Positions 37,849 through 55,742 of a stretch of DNA of 64,000 bases are shown in pieces. The translations under genes and the position numbers were made by a program. The stretch is taken from contig JAJGOT010000059.1 of the NCBI GenBank assembly GCA_022457155.1, positions 1,560,001 to 1,624,000 of the forward strand. The letters are read 5' to 3'. Source of the DNA: Cladopsammia gracilis. Lineage: Eukaryota; Cnidaria; Anthozoa; Scleractinia; Dendrophylliidae. The stretch's first letter is position 1, and each line of letters opens with the position of its first letter. The notes beneath the pieces are model-generated. The model was not told the origin of the DNA, made no database searches, and worked only from the letters and a program-made list of their open reading frames with translations.

Positions 37849-38739
37849 TCTAAATGACGACAGTGATTAAGATGACGATAATGAGAATGACAACGACAGC
37901 GATGATAATAACGAATGTGTTTATGACACAAGTTAAAATTCTGCAGTCCATTAACATTCTTTCAAGGTCAGAGATCAAAGTTGTTCCTGTTTTCTTTGCT
38001 CAACATCCCAGCAGAGATGTATTACACATACAGTAAATGTAACTATAAAACCCACGATCAACATACAAGAACTTTATTCAACCTTACCACTCCCAAACAT
38101 GCTTTCAGGTGCGCTTCAGGGCTAATCTTCTTTATAGTACCTTACCTATTTTCCATGTTATTTTGAAAATGCCACAAAAAAAATACAACTGAACTTAATA
38201 AAGATTATACAGAACACAACAAAAATGTGGTTATTTTGTTAGCCATTATTTTGTCCCTTAGTTTATACAGCTTTGCTTTCATCGCAATGGTGATTTTTTC
38301 CTCTTCCTATTGCAAGAAAATAAAGCAAGCTATAATCACGAAAACATGATTTATCAGCTAGAACACTGTCCATTTAACAAGATATTTAACTTATCATAAT
38401 TATTAAAAATGTACAGATACCCATAGTAATAACAGTATGTTAACTAAATATTTGGTCTGTAACCAAAACAGGTGGGGCTATTCAATTGGAGTTTGTGGTA
38501 GCACGGTTTTGGATGACTTTCATGTGGTAGTTAGGTAATTTCAATCTTGCATTGTGGTATTGCAGTTTCATCTCCCTTTGTTCTGTATTTCGTGGTACTT
38601 TGGGCAGTTTTTGACAAGTTATCAAGGGTATTTATCCATTTTTTTATTCAAGGTATTGCAGTTTTGGGAATACAACGTCCCCTCTATTTAACTAGATATA
38701 TAAAAGACAATACAGATGTGCACAGAGATATGAAATTTC

Positions 38740-39480
38740 CCTTTGAGTGTTCAACTAAATATCGCGAACAAGTGAGATTTCAAGTCGAACACGAAAAGAG
38801 AAATTTCATACCTCCGAACAGCCACATATTTTAAAAGTTTTAAGCAATTTTCCAAAGATTTCAAGAGATTTTGAAAGTTCACCAAAGGTTGCACAAACCT
38901 TTCCAATTATTTTTCCAAAGATTGCTGAAAATGTATGAAGATTTCACAGGAATATCTGAAGTGTTTTAATTGTAGACCAACACCTTTTTAGCTCGTTTGA
39001 CATATAATAAAGCCAAACATGATAGCTAATGTCATTGTGAACATATTGATATATTCACTCTTCACAATGAAGTTAAATTCGATATCTTCACATGTGTGAA
39101 GATATGATTTTTATGTAGCAAGAGAAATCCTTGTATTTTACTGAAATTTATGTAATAAAAGGTTATAATATTAATGCTGGTTAATATCAATTGTTTTAAA
39201 CTACCCCAATTAACAGGGAAAAAGTGTATTTCTGACAATTCAAATCTCACAAAAATTAAAACAAAATCACTAATTCGTAACAAAATAATACTGAAAATTT
39301 ACAATTCACGTTCTTGGTACAAGAGTACAATAGTGTATAAGACCTTAATTATGTCCACTTATCAACACGGGTAGTCTTGCACTTGTCCAAATGATGTCTG
39401 TGATTCGCTAAGAAAACAATAGATTTGTCCCGCTGGGATAGGGGCATTGTTCAAGTGATATATCAATGACATCGTTTGGA
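38740..39480. repeat. dispersed repeat, inverted relative to 2460-2760
   Basis: Contains CAAGTCGAACACGAAAAGAG, degenerate TTTCCAAAGAT repeats, AGACCAACACCTTTTT, and GTGATTCGCTAAGAAAACAA at 39402, all shared with the family at 2460-2760. Confidence 0.55.
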
Positions 39481-39490
39481 CAGCTACGAC

Positions 39491-39631
39491 CTAGCCTGTT
39501 CCAGGCATTAAGTTTGCGGCATGCGAAAGAAAAAATCGGGTGCAAGAGAAAAAACGAGTTTTTTTTCTCCCAGTTTTTGCTGTGCGCCCCTTTTCACTGC
39601 TCCCCACAATCTAAACACCTGGAACAGGCTA
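39491..39631. repeat. hAT-like MITE
   Basis: CTAGCCTGTTCCAGG is inverted at the right end, with an 8-bp direct flank GCTACGAC at 39483-39490 and 39632-39639. Confidence 0.8.
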
Positions 39632-41379
39632 GCTACGACCCCGCTCATCAACACCCATATCAGAGGTGACTCTGTGCAGACGAGGGAGGGGGAGGGGGCG
39701 ACTCCGATATAACAGTGATGGGGTGATTGTCATACCTTTAAGGGGTTACAATTCCTGATTTGGTACCATTAACATGTTTGAATCGAAAATGATCACAGTC
39801 AGAGTTATTCTGAGAAAAATAAGCTGATTGAACAATAATTGTAAAATTATTTTACAAAACTAATTATCGGTACTTCTTAGAGGCAAAAATTAATGTGAGT
39901 CACACCCACAAATCAGGTTTCCGGTACCTTTAAGAGGCTTTCCCTTTCAAAATTTCCAACAATCACCCACATCAACTTTATAAGGGAATCTCCCAGGGTA
40001 TTTACACAATGATATCCCCAAATGGTCACCCTATTAGTCTATTGTCCAGACCATTATTGAGACTATTGTAAACGTAACTAATTCCCCATTTTCCTGTTAA
40101 GCAAAACCCCATAAGATGTCCCCAAGGGTACAGCCCCCCCCCCCCCCATCCCCCTGGAATTTCTGTTGATATAAGTGTATCATGACATTACATCTAAGTA
40201 GGAATTTTATGCTAACTAAAGAAAATAACAAAACTATATTTGAAACACAGGGCTGTCATTAATTTGAAGAAGCTGGCTCCACAAGGAAAGTAGTACAGTG
40301 GGTCATAAAACAAAGAAAGTCTTTTCATGCTAGTTGCATTTTCAAACTCTAAGTAGCCAGCCATCTTCACTGTTGTTACCAACCATAACCACGACCATGA
40401 CAACAGCAAGAATAGCACAAAACAATAGGTTTAATGAGCAAAAACAATGCTTCTGCGCAAGTGTTTAACATTGAACATTTTGGACATTTCTTTGCTGTTC
40501 TTTGCAAAACAACGTCAAATGATCAAAGAAAAGGTTTGGTGGAAATGCGAGTACACAACGTTTAATTTTCCTGAACTTCTATTTGAAATTGAAAGTCTTC
40601 CCTACAAATTCAGACAATTCAGTTACATTAGGCGAATTAAACTAGTTGCCTCAATATTGCAAAGTACTTTTAAGAGCGCACATATTTTCAAGGAAAGTTT
40701 TCCTTGGAGTTGCTGTGGTGGCTGCCAGCAACTGATGACAGCCCTGGAAATTCTGACATAAAATCTACAAACACACAAGAAACTTATTTTTCACCAAATT
40801 GTTAATATTAAATATTATTGAAATAGCCCCTATGCATGTTTACATCCAACTAGCTAACATCACTCCAAGCCATCGTATGGAATTGTTATTTTTATTTTAT
40901 CATTGTAATTCCTACTGCGCCAAAATGCGCACTGAGCATTAGAAATGCGCCATATAAGAAACTAAGTAGAAAAAATAAAAAAACTGAAAACAACAGTGTA
41001 AATGCAAAGAATTTTGTTCACAGATGAGATTGATGGGTGGAATTTGAGTGATAATATGCATAAGAGCCACTGACAGAATATTCAAAAGTTGCAATGAGCA
41101 TTGCTTAATGTGGAAAGAAGCCTTTTTAAAGTAGATTTTTTTTTCATTCAAGATTTACTGACAGAAAGTAGGTTGCCACAAAACTTACACAAAATCCATG
41201 ACTGTGAATACCGCAGTCTATTAATTAATATTTATCCACAACAGAGAAGTTAATACTACATGTAGGTGCTGCCATTAACAGAAGCGTGAAACCTGTAAAA
41301 GCAAACACATTGTACGTCAGTGGTGGATCATAATTAACCCATTTACTGCGGTTGAAACTTTTAAGTCTTTGGAAGAAAT

Positions 41380-41870
41380 ATAAACATTCAAATGAAAGCT
41401 ACTGAGCAGTACTTTCCTGTGGAACTGTTTATTATGCTGTACAAGGTGGTTCTAACTTTTGAGTCTGTGGATGAAATCCTAAAGTGTAAACATTCAAATG
41501 AAAGCTACTGAGCAATTCTTTCCTGTGGTACTGTTTATCATGCTGTACAAGGTGGTTCTAACTTTTGAGTCTGTGGGTGAAATCCTAAAGTGTGACCATT
41601 CAAATGAAACCTATTGAGCAGTACTTTCTTGTGGTACAGTTTATTATACTGTACAAGGTGGTTCTAACTTTTGAGTCTGTGTATGAAATCCTAAAGTGTG
41701 ACCATTCAAAGGAAACCTATTGAGCAGTATTTTCCTGTGGTACTGTTTATTATGCTGTACAAGGTGGTTCTAACTTTTGATTCTGTGGGTGAAATCCTAA
41801 AGTGTGACCATTCAAATGAAACCTATTGAGCAGTACTTTCTAATGGTATTGTTTGTTTTTCAATACAAAA
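41380..41870 (+). repeat. 106-bp minisatellite, about 4.5 copies
   Basis: The landmark ACAAGGTGGTTCTAAC recurs at 41441, 41547, 41653 and 41759, a constant 106-bp step. The unit shares CTTTTGAGTCTGTGGATGAA and GACCATTCAAATGAAA with the 88-bp family plus an extra 18 bp. It lies just 3' of the synaptophysin-family gene. Confidence 0.9.
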
Positions 41871-41946
41871 CAAACTGAAATTTAGGATTTTTTCACCACA
41901 TATAGGTTCAAAAGTGTAACAGGATTTGAAACTGACCTCTTTTTGC

Positions 41947-47500
<5,554 letters not shown>

Positions 47501-47723
47501 TTTGAAGCGACAAAGTTCGGGCAATCGATCACTTCTCTCTCTCTCACCTGCCGCCGTACGACCGCTCCTCCACGATTCCCGCGCGCGCCTTGCAAGCTTA
47601 GGGGCCCGGCCGCAGTTTTACACGATGACTCATGGCTATATTTGGCAATCACCCGCGGATTACGAGTACATTATCCCGCAAGATATGGACCGAACAGTTG
47701 GGGCGAAGGAGAATAGGGCGTGC
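47501..47723. other. 5' flank of the synaptophysin-family gene
   Basis: GC-richer than its surroundings (about 47530-47620, with CCGCCGTACGACCGCTCC and CGCGCGCG), fitting a promoter or first non-coding exon. No exact start can be placed. Confidence 0.4.
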
Positions 47724-47728
47724 AAAAA

Positions 47729-47787
<59 letters not shown>

Positions 47788-47789
47788 AT
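47724..47789. repeat. (AAAT)n microsatellite
   Basis: About 16 uninterrupted four-base units. Confidence 0.95.
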
Positions 47790-47820
47790 AGTGCAAGTGG
47801 AGTGCCACGTTAAATAAAGT

Positions 47821-47934
47821 TCTATTCTATTCTATTCTATTCTATTCTATTCTATTCTATTCTATTCTATTCTATTCTATTCTATTCTATTCTATTCTAT
47901 TCTATTCTATTCTATTCTATTCTATTCTATTCTA
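47821..47934. repeat. (TCTAT)n microsatellite
   Basis: About 23 uninterrupted five-base units, only about 30 bases after the (AAAT)n array. Confidence 0.95.
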
Positions 47935-48728
47935 AGTATTAAAAACAGTCAGGGTATAAGTCATTCAAATAGATTCCTAACCTATCAAACGAACCCTTGC
48001 TTACTTTTACAGTGATCCATGCATACTGGCTATCACGCGATTTTCTCGGGTCACGAGTAAAACATCCCGCGGGTTTTAAAGATCGAGAGGAATTTAGCAT
48101 TCCAGTTGTGGTATGAAATTAATGTGGATTAACAGGAATTTTTGGCGTTTTTGAGATTTCTTCCGTTTAAATCTGCCAACAAATTTCCGCACGTTTCCGC
48201 AAATTCAGTAAACGTGATGCTATATTAAATTAAACATACTTGGCAACTGGTCCTGCCAAAAAAATTAAAGAAAAAATTGCAACGAAAATTTCCCGCAGTT
48301 TTAATACCCTGTCGTAATAACTATGAGAATTAAAATGGGTTCTAATTTTCACCGGCGACTTCGACAACGGAAAAATGCTTGATCCATCACAATTATGTTT
48401 GTACCCGGTACTGTCAGTAACATCTAGTATCAGTTTTTTAATTTGTTAATTTAGTCAGGGCTCTGTTTAAACTAGCTATATTTGCCAATCAGATCTGCGC
48501 TCCTAGATAAATAAATAGAGTGATTTTCGCAAGACCGTGAAACAGTTACTAAGTTAGTAGGCACTAGTAGACACTAATAGACAATAATTCCATTGTTTTC
48601 CTTTGTTTAGTTTTAGCTAATTTTGGCTAATTTTGATTAATTGCTAGATACTGTTTCATGGTCTTACGAAAATCATTCTAATTAAATTAAAAAGAATTAT
48701 ATAGCATTTTTTTCAACCGCATGGTTCG

Positions 48729-48813
48729 CAGGGGCGTAGCTACCTGTACGCACGTACGCACGTGTGAAAATTTGGTGACTGTGCGTACCTATGAAAAAGT
48801 CCTGGCTACGCCC
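48729..48813. repeat. short hAT-like MITE with 8-bp target duplication
   Basis: Starts CAGGGGCGTAGC, ends GGCTACGCCC, and is flanked by ATGGTTCG at 48721-48728 and 48814-48821. Confidence 0.8.
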
Positions 48814-49109
48814 ATGGTTCGGGAACTGCTTCGGATAAATCTGTTATGTTTATCATTTTATACACGAAAAAACAATCACAGCCGTGAGTCCAATTTTTAT
48901 CCGAAAAGTTGCATTATTTTCCAAAGCGCAAGCGCTCCCCTAAAAAGAACTAATCAAGCAAAGCTGACTGTACAACTGGGATGTATATTCTATCCAATAT
49001 TTTGTCAGGCACTGCACTGCGGCCTGACTTCTTCAGCTAATAGAAATTACTACAAGAGAAAACGTCACAATTGAAGTCGCCTAGAAACAAAAGAATGTAA
49101 CATTTAATA

Positions 49110-49330
49110 GCAGAAACGTTTGAATGTAGAGGTCCACACAACGTGTAAGTAAAATGCACTGGTTCAGTGGTTTTTCCGGATCTCTATGGAGAGATGCTCA
49201 AGTGACGTCTTGCTCGAGCAAGACGTCACTTGAAGTCAGTATAAGACAAACTGCATGCAAGGCAATGGGCTGATTTATTTTGCGGCCAATATTTTGGCTA
49301 ACACTGAATTAGCCTTCTTCCAATTCTGGG
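49110..49330. repeat. dispersed repeat, copy 1
   Basis: Shares AAACGTTTGAATG, AGAGGTCCACACAAC, GTCACTTGAAGTCAGTATAA and GGCTAACACTGAATTAGCC with 51470-51700. The family is not recognised; the TTTCGGCTAACAAAATTAGCC ending is reminiscent of Penelope-like element termini. Confidence 0.65.
49198..49233. repeat. perfect 36-bp palindrome
   Basis: TCAAGTGACGTCTTGCTC followed by its exact complement, centred between 49215 and 49216. The second copy of the dispersed repeat (51540-51570) has no such palindrome. Confidence 0.9.
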
Positions 49331-50225
49331 CCAGGGCTATACTGAAGGAAAATACTCTTGACGTCTCCTTAAATTTGAATTTAACACCGCAATGAATAAA
49401 AAGAAAAAAACGTTGCATAAAAAGGCAGTGCGCCTTAGGTAGTGTATGTACTTTTCGCAGAAACCAGGCTGATCTGGATCCGCAAACTTGAAGATTCGTG
49501 CAGCTTATCTCAGGGGTTTATCTCGCCCATGACCTATGGTCCCATTCTCTTCCTCAGACCCAACACGATGCATTTGGCCAGCGCCACGGATCACGAGAGT
49601 CATGTATTTGGTTCCGCAATCCATAAGCTTATTTAAATAGTCCGGTTTACACGGTGTAAATATTTTAATCCTTCAGGTTAATCTTAGTTTGAATCGGTAC
49701 TAGTGGTCACTCGTCAAAGGCAAGCTGTATATTTTAGGAATTATTTCCACTCCAGATCCTAGCCAGCCGTCCCTTAACTTCGGCCATGTATTACAACATA
49801 CAAAGCGACCTTTATTTACTAAACTCGCTTGACGAACAAAGCATTATCTGCAGTATGATATGATTAAGCTTCCCCTGTCTCTAATTTTTACCACAAGGCA
49901 TTGTAAGGCGCATACATGAACTCCCTTCGAAAACAAAAGGGCGTTATAAAATTTTACAATGCTACGAAAGTTGAGGCGACATTTTACCAAAGAATATCCT
50001 AGTTTTTAGTCTAGTTTTAACATTTGTTAAGAGGACAAAGGTCTTTCGAACAGATTTGGCACGAAATTATTCATTAGGTGCTCCAACCTCGTTCCCAGGG
50101 TTATGATCTTCTTATTCTAAATGTACAATGACGGCAAAATCACAATGACAAACCAATGAAGAGTGCCGGATCTTTTGCAAACCTGGATCAGTAAAAATCT
50201 TCAAATAGTATAATGTAAAAACGAC

Positions 50226-50425
50226 AAACTGATCATTACGGCAAGGAGAATAGATTGAGACAGAAGTAAAATAAAAAAGCAAACGTAACAGTTGAATCTA
50301 TTTGCCCGATATTTCGCCGTTTGTTTTGCAAACCGAAATGTCAGGCAAATATATTCAACTGTTTTTTTTTTTTTTTTTCATTTCACTTCTGTCTCAATCT
50401 CTTCTCCTTGCCGTAAGGATCAGTT
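50226..50425. repeat. foldback element
   Basis: CTGATCATTACGGCAAGGAG and ATTGAGACAGAAGT face ACTTCTGTCTCAAT and CTCCTTGCCGTAAGGATCAG, with inner arms AACAGTTGAAT/ATTCAACTGTT. Confidence 0.7.
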
Positions 50426-50824
50426 GGGCGTTTTTACAGCATTCTATCTTCTTCTCGAGCATGGGAACGATTAGGCTCGATTTTCAGCCGTTTGCTGAAT
50501 TGAGGGAGTCCGGTTTTCAGATCCTCCTCCGCAAAGGAACGCGGGCGCACAAAACGGCTCGATGTCATGGGTGCTCCTGCTATACGTCCGGTTACGTGAC
50601 GCCAGACGGGTCCTGCTGTGTCTGAGAGGATTAACACAAGTGAGATTTATATTTGTCCAGGGTGGTGCACGGTGGAGACAATCTTCCATCACGTACACAA
50701 TACGCGAACGTGCTTGCCTGAATCTGCTATGTCGTAATAAGTTTACAAAGACCCAACGAATTGTTTCGCCACTGAAAGACCGGCCTGAAATAGCTGTTCG
50801 GGATACTCTTACCGCACTAAACCC

Positions 50825-51095
50825 GACTCCCATATAAAAATGACGGAGGTGCTCGTCGTACCTTTACCCGGGGGGGGGAGCGGGACTCCCATATAAAAAT
50901 GACGGAGGTGCTCGTCGTACCTTTACACGGGGGGAGGGGGACTCCCATATAAAAATGACGGGGGTGCTCGTCGTACCTTTACCCGGGGGGAGGGGGACTC
51001 CCATATAAAAATGACGGGGGTGCTCGTCGTACCTTTACCCGGGGGGAGGGGGACTCCCATATAAAAATGACGGGGGTGCTCGTCGTACCTTTCAG
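50825..51095 (+). repeat. 57-bp minisatellite, five copies
   Basis: CCCATATAAAAATGACGG recurs at about 50829, 50887, 50943, 51000 and 51056, separated by G runs and CTCGTCGTACCTTTA. Confidence 0.85.
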
Positions 51096-51469
51096 GGGTC
51101 AAAATTTATAGATTGCTACCGCTTAGGGTACTAAAATCTAAAATGACCGCCGTTAGAATTATCGCGGTACCTTTCAGGGTATGAGACGAAAAAATATGAC
51201 AGAATATGTCATGTGTTGTTTTAGAATTGGTACCTCTTAGGGGTAAAAATTCTTTTGAGCCACGCCCATCAAACGAGATTCTGGTACCTTTTAGGGTGCT
51301 TTTCGAAAATTTCCGACGAGCACCCCGTCATTTTTATATTATGTTATTGGAAGTCATACTTGAGCTAAGGTTTACACAGAAAAGGATTTTGAGGCCCTTC
51401 AAACGAAGGCCGTTAAATAATTCTTTCTTATAATACTGGTGGGGTAGTCTGATCTGTTTCGTGCTAAAA

Positions 51470-51700
51470 GTAGAAACGTTTGAATGCAGAGGTCCACACA
51501 ACTCGTAAATAAAATGCACTGGTTCGGTTTTGCGGGATCTCTATGTGGAGATGCTCGAGCCAGACGTCACTTGAAGTCAGTATAAGACAAACTGAATTCA
51601 AGGCTGGCTCTACGGCAATGGACTGATATATTTAACGGCCAATATTTCGGCTAACAAAATTAGCCTTCCTCAGAGAGGAAGGCTAATTTTGTTTTGTTTT
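51470..51700. repeat. dispersed repeat, copy 2
   Basis: See 49110-49330. It ends in a hairpin AAAATTAGCCTTCCTC/GAGGAAGGCTAATTTT. Confidence 0.65.
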
Positions 51701-51837
51701 ATTCTTTTATTTACTCCTTCATCGCCTTGCCGTAAGGATCAGTTTGCCGTTTTCTTTATATAGTGAAGGTTGCTACGTGCCTGTCCCGGGGTGGGAGGGG
51801 GGTACTCTCGTCGATTTAGGTTGTGTGTGTCGCGAGG

Positions 51838-52190
51838 GTTCTTAAACAAACTATAACTGCAAGGAGGCACACTACAGCATTCCCTCGGTATGGCCAGTTC
51901 CTTACGCATGCGAACAACCATATTACCCGGCGGATAGTGGCAGCGATGGACAGCTGTCTCGTCCTGGTTAGAACTCATCAGTATGGCTTAGCCAGGCGTA
52001 AATCGTATGGGTCTCATCGAAAATCATAGACCCCTCTATTTACTACTGAGGCGGATGTATGGCTATGCCATGCGGATAAGTCCTAACCTGCACTATGCGG
52101 GTGATATGGTTGTGCAAATGCCGTAAGGTAATGACCATATCGAGAGGTTGGTGTAGTGTGCTTTTTTGCAGTTATAGTTTGTCTAAGGTT
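51838..52190. repeat. foldback element with about 100-bp diverged arms
   Basis: Arm 51838-51938 (GTTCTTAAACAAACTATAAC, GGCACACTACA, ACAACCATAT) is inverted at 52093-52190. Confidence 0.75.
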
Positions 52191-53039
52191 CTTAAACTAG
52201 AAAATCGGAAAAAAAACGGATGTAACTCAGAATTGTGTGAACAGGTCGTTTTTGTTTGTTTTCTGTGCATGAAATCAAGACTAAGCATAGTTTCATTTAT
52301 ACGCCGCATCATAACCATATTTTTTTCGTTTAGCTGAGTGTTTAGGTACTGTAATTTAGCTAATACAATTTGAAGGAACCCTAACCAAGGATCACAATAC
52401 CAAAAAGGATACCCTTTTTAAGGACTAAGCAACTAAAAAACCATACTTACCTCGCGGCACATACCTATAAAGCTTTCATATGCGAGCACCCCCGTAAGGA
52501 TAGAGCTTTTGGTATGGGGATGCCTATAGACAAATACAGTAAACTAGAACGTGTCGATGCGGGATCCAGGGGACTCCTCCATGGGGACTTCCCACAGTGC
52601 ACTCCTCCTCCCCCTATCGGACTAACACTGCATGCTCTCCCAGCTGGCTCCGTTTGGTCCAATCCACTCATTGTAGTCTAGACTATGGTAAACCAGGTAA
52701 CCACCAAAATAAAACATATGAGCAGAATAAATAACCCACGTACTTCTGCGGTTTGCCGGCCCAGTAAGCCACTGCGGATGTTGGAAGCACATCCAAGCAG
52801 CTTACAAATTCTTCTAAACTATTCGAATATCTTTACACCTCTTTTGGGCGGAGCCTCCGCGTCAACTATCACTGATTATCATGTTGTATGGACTGGATTT
52901 CACTTAGTTGTTTGTGGATAAAAGGCTAAAGTTTGACAACTCAGATGAGAGCTATTGAGCAGTACTTTCCCGTGATGTTTACTAGTTCTATTATCAAAAT
53001 ATTGGCCATTTAATAAATCTGCCCTTTGCCGTAGTGCCA

Positions 53040-53400
53040 GCCTTGCATCCAGCTTTGTATTTTCTGTTTATTAAGCTGTACAAGGTGGTTCTAACTTTTG
53101 AGTCTGTGGATGAAATCCTAAAGTGTGACCATTCAAATGAAAGCTACTGAGCAGTACTTTCCTGTGGTGCTGTTTATTATACTGTACAAGGTGGTTCTAA
53201 CTTTTGAGTCTGTGGATGAAATCCTAAAGTGTGACCATTCAAATGAAAGCTACTGAGCGGTACTTTCCTGTGGTACTGTTTATTATGCTGTACAAGGTGG
53301 TTCTAACTTTTGAGTCTGTGGATGAAATCCTAAAGTGTGACCATTCAAATGAAAGCTACTGAGCAGCACTTTCTTGTGGTGCTGTACAAGGTGATGAAAT
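53040..53400 (+). repeat. 106-bp minisatellite, about 3.5 copies
   Basis: Same unit as 41380-41870 (CAAGGTGGTTCTAACTTTTG ... GAAAGCTACTGAGCAG). Confidence 0.9.
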
Positions 53401-53904
53401 CCACAGACTCAAAATTTGAAGCGTGTGGACTGAGTACGGAGCGCGAGAGCTAGACCCGTCATTGTCGTACATTTTAGGCCAAAAATGTGGTTTGATACTA
53501 CTACTGGTGTTTGTACAAAAATTGAGTACTGTCACAGTTATGGTACTCTCTAGGGTATGAAGCCAGGAAAATGATGAAAATATACTGACGGGAACAAATA
53601 AGGGTTGGTACCTCTTATGGGTAAAAATCGATGTGAGCCACACTCACGTATTATAATTAAAGTGAAAAAAAAAAAGAAGAAAGAAACGGCAAGCTGATCC
53701 TTACGGCAAAAAGAAAAACAGAAGCAGAATTTAAAGGAAATCAAATAAAATAAAACTGAGTGAAATACTTAGTGCCCATCGCTTTACAAAACAAAGCTTC
53801 TTCAGAGGAGCTAGCACTAAACATGATTACAACTGTAAAAACGTAATTATGTAATCATTTAAAGACGCTACAGATCGAAGATCATGGGATAGGCTGTTCC
53901 ACAA

Positions 53905-54130
53905 CCCAGCTCCACCAGAGTCAATTATAGAGACATGTAGTGTAGTTCTCATTTTTGAGTCTGTGGACGAAATCTTGTGGTGTGACCATTCAAATGAAAT
54001 CTCTTCGGCAGTACGTTTTCATGGTACCCAGAGTACCATTAGTTTTTTGATATTTGACAAAATTAAATTTGTGATTTTTCTTGAATTTTGTTCTTTGGCA
54101 CTCTTGCCAATGGGAGTTAAATAATTGGTA
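53905..54130 (+). repeat. single-unit MITE, parent-type copy
   Basis: CAGAGTCAATTATAGAGACA at the left, one 88-bp-type unit, and GGCACTCTTGCC-AATGGGAGTTAA at the right; same layout as 42720-42925 but in inverted orientation. Confidence 0.75.
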
Positions 54131-54907
54131 CGGGGCTACGCGTCACGCTCTCGAGGGTTTTCAGACATGGTATGTGCCACGTCAACCTCGTTCTCCTGGG
54201 AATGAGGTTGGTGCTTCGTGAGGGTCCTACGTGATGTAAACAACACGATCTGTCTTCACTTGTGCTGAGACGTTATTGAGAAACGAGACAATAGAGAGTA
54301 AGAGGTCACAAGAAAAAGGATTAAACATGTACCGTATCAAATGTTCATTGTTCCGCGCTTTTCATATCGCGTGTACGCGATGAATGGAAAAATTTGTTTT
54401 GTGTAAAAATACCTAAAAGATTTGGCTAATGAAAATGTCCACCTGCTTCTCCCAGGGGGGTGTTAGCCACAAAACAAGCCCCTTTGAGTCCAAGGCCTAT
54501 TTTATACCAAATATGGAATGATTTCAGCATGGATTTCATCGGTATGATCAGACAGTCTTATGACAGATAAGAGAGAAAATCAATATATCGTACGCTTATC
54601 TTCTCGACGCGACTCGTACTCGTCGGCTTAAAAAAGAAGTAAAGTTCCAAAATTAGAAATACTCACTTCCCTTGGAAAATTTTGTACTTGTGTCAGTTAC
54701 TCTCTCACTCTAGCACCTGGATAGCTTCTTTCACCCCCTCCCCCCCCCCCCCCCCGCCCCCTGCAAAGAAAATCAAGAGAGTAAAGGTCCCATCTGGGTA
54801 ATAATGCGCCGCTGCGAAGGGTATGGTTTTTAAACAGTTTTGTCTGGAAGAGAGTATCGAAATCAGGGAGTTTTGGTCTAGAATAGGGTATCATTTGCTG
54901 GGAAAAT

Positions 54908-55262
54908 GATCGGTGGTCCCGGGAGGGGGTACTCCCTTATGTACGCTATATAGGTATGTGCCGCCCGATAGGGTATGGTTTTTGAGGTGCTCAGTCCTTA
55001 AATATGGTATCCTTTTTTGTATTATGATCATTAGATATTCCTTAGATAGGGTCACTAAAGTGCAGTATCCACCCCAACGCGCAAAATATCTGCAGTTTAG
55101 TTGATCTGTGACATCTGTTAAGACTGTATACACGCCTTGGTTTTGGGCCTTAAAAAGGGTATCAAATCTCGATTTTCTTTAAATAGGGTCATGCAGGTTT
55201 GAGAACCTTGACTGCACACACCTATCCTTGCCTAAATTGTCAGGAGTACCCCCCCCCCCCCC
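54908..55262. repeat. MITE-like element with GGGGGTACTCC ends
   Basis: GAGGGGGTACTCCC near 54922 faces GGAGTACCCCCC near 55242, with repeated AGGGTATGGTTTTT-type motifs inside. Confidence 0.6.
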
Positions 55263-55742
55263 CGAGGTCAGTGGTATGAAGACAGAGTTTCTGGAAAATT
55301 ATTGATAGGGTAGGTTTTTTATGACTTTGTTATAGCCTAGAATAGGGTTTCAAAAATGCAAAGCTGAACATGGTCTGGTGTAGGATTTAGAGTTTCAGAG
55401 CTGCCTCAGCGACACCAGCACCCAAACTATACAGAATACCCCCCTCCCCCCTCCGAGTGGATAATGGGCAGTTTCAAAACTTTTTAAAAATTGAAACTAG
55501 GCCAGCTCTGTCCCTAAGTTAGTTGGCAACATGTTTTCACTTATTGTTTGGAACCGCTCGCTTGCTTGTTACGTTTCCCCCGTTTCAACAGTTCTCCTTG
55601 ACACAGATAAGAGATCTGTACACGTTATGTATATGGTATATTGTTGATTAAGGTCACCTTATCAACCTCGAGCGAGTCCATATTTGAACTAGGCTGGGCT
55701 AAATATAGCATACAGTATCGTATATCGATATTTATCTGACCC

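Larger units (their letters stand above)
36536..41379. other. intergenic, repeats only
   Basis: No convincing gene. Includes three MITEs listed separately. The frame at 40447-40761 begins in a sequence (AATAGGTTTAATGAGC...AAACAATGCTTCTGC) that recurs at 63900-64000, so it is repeat-derived. Confidence 0.5.
47935..55742. other. intergenic, repeats only
   Basis: No gene recognised over nearly 8 kb; several foldback and tandem elements are listed separately. Short open frames coincide with repeats. Confidence 0.5.

Noticed and set aside
40447..40761. 104-residue open frame
   Set aside because: Its start lies in a dispersed repeat also found at 63860-64000, and no domain is visible.
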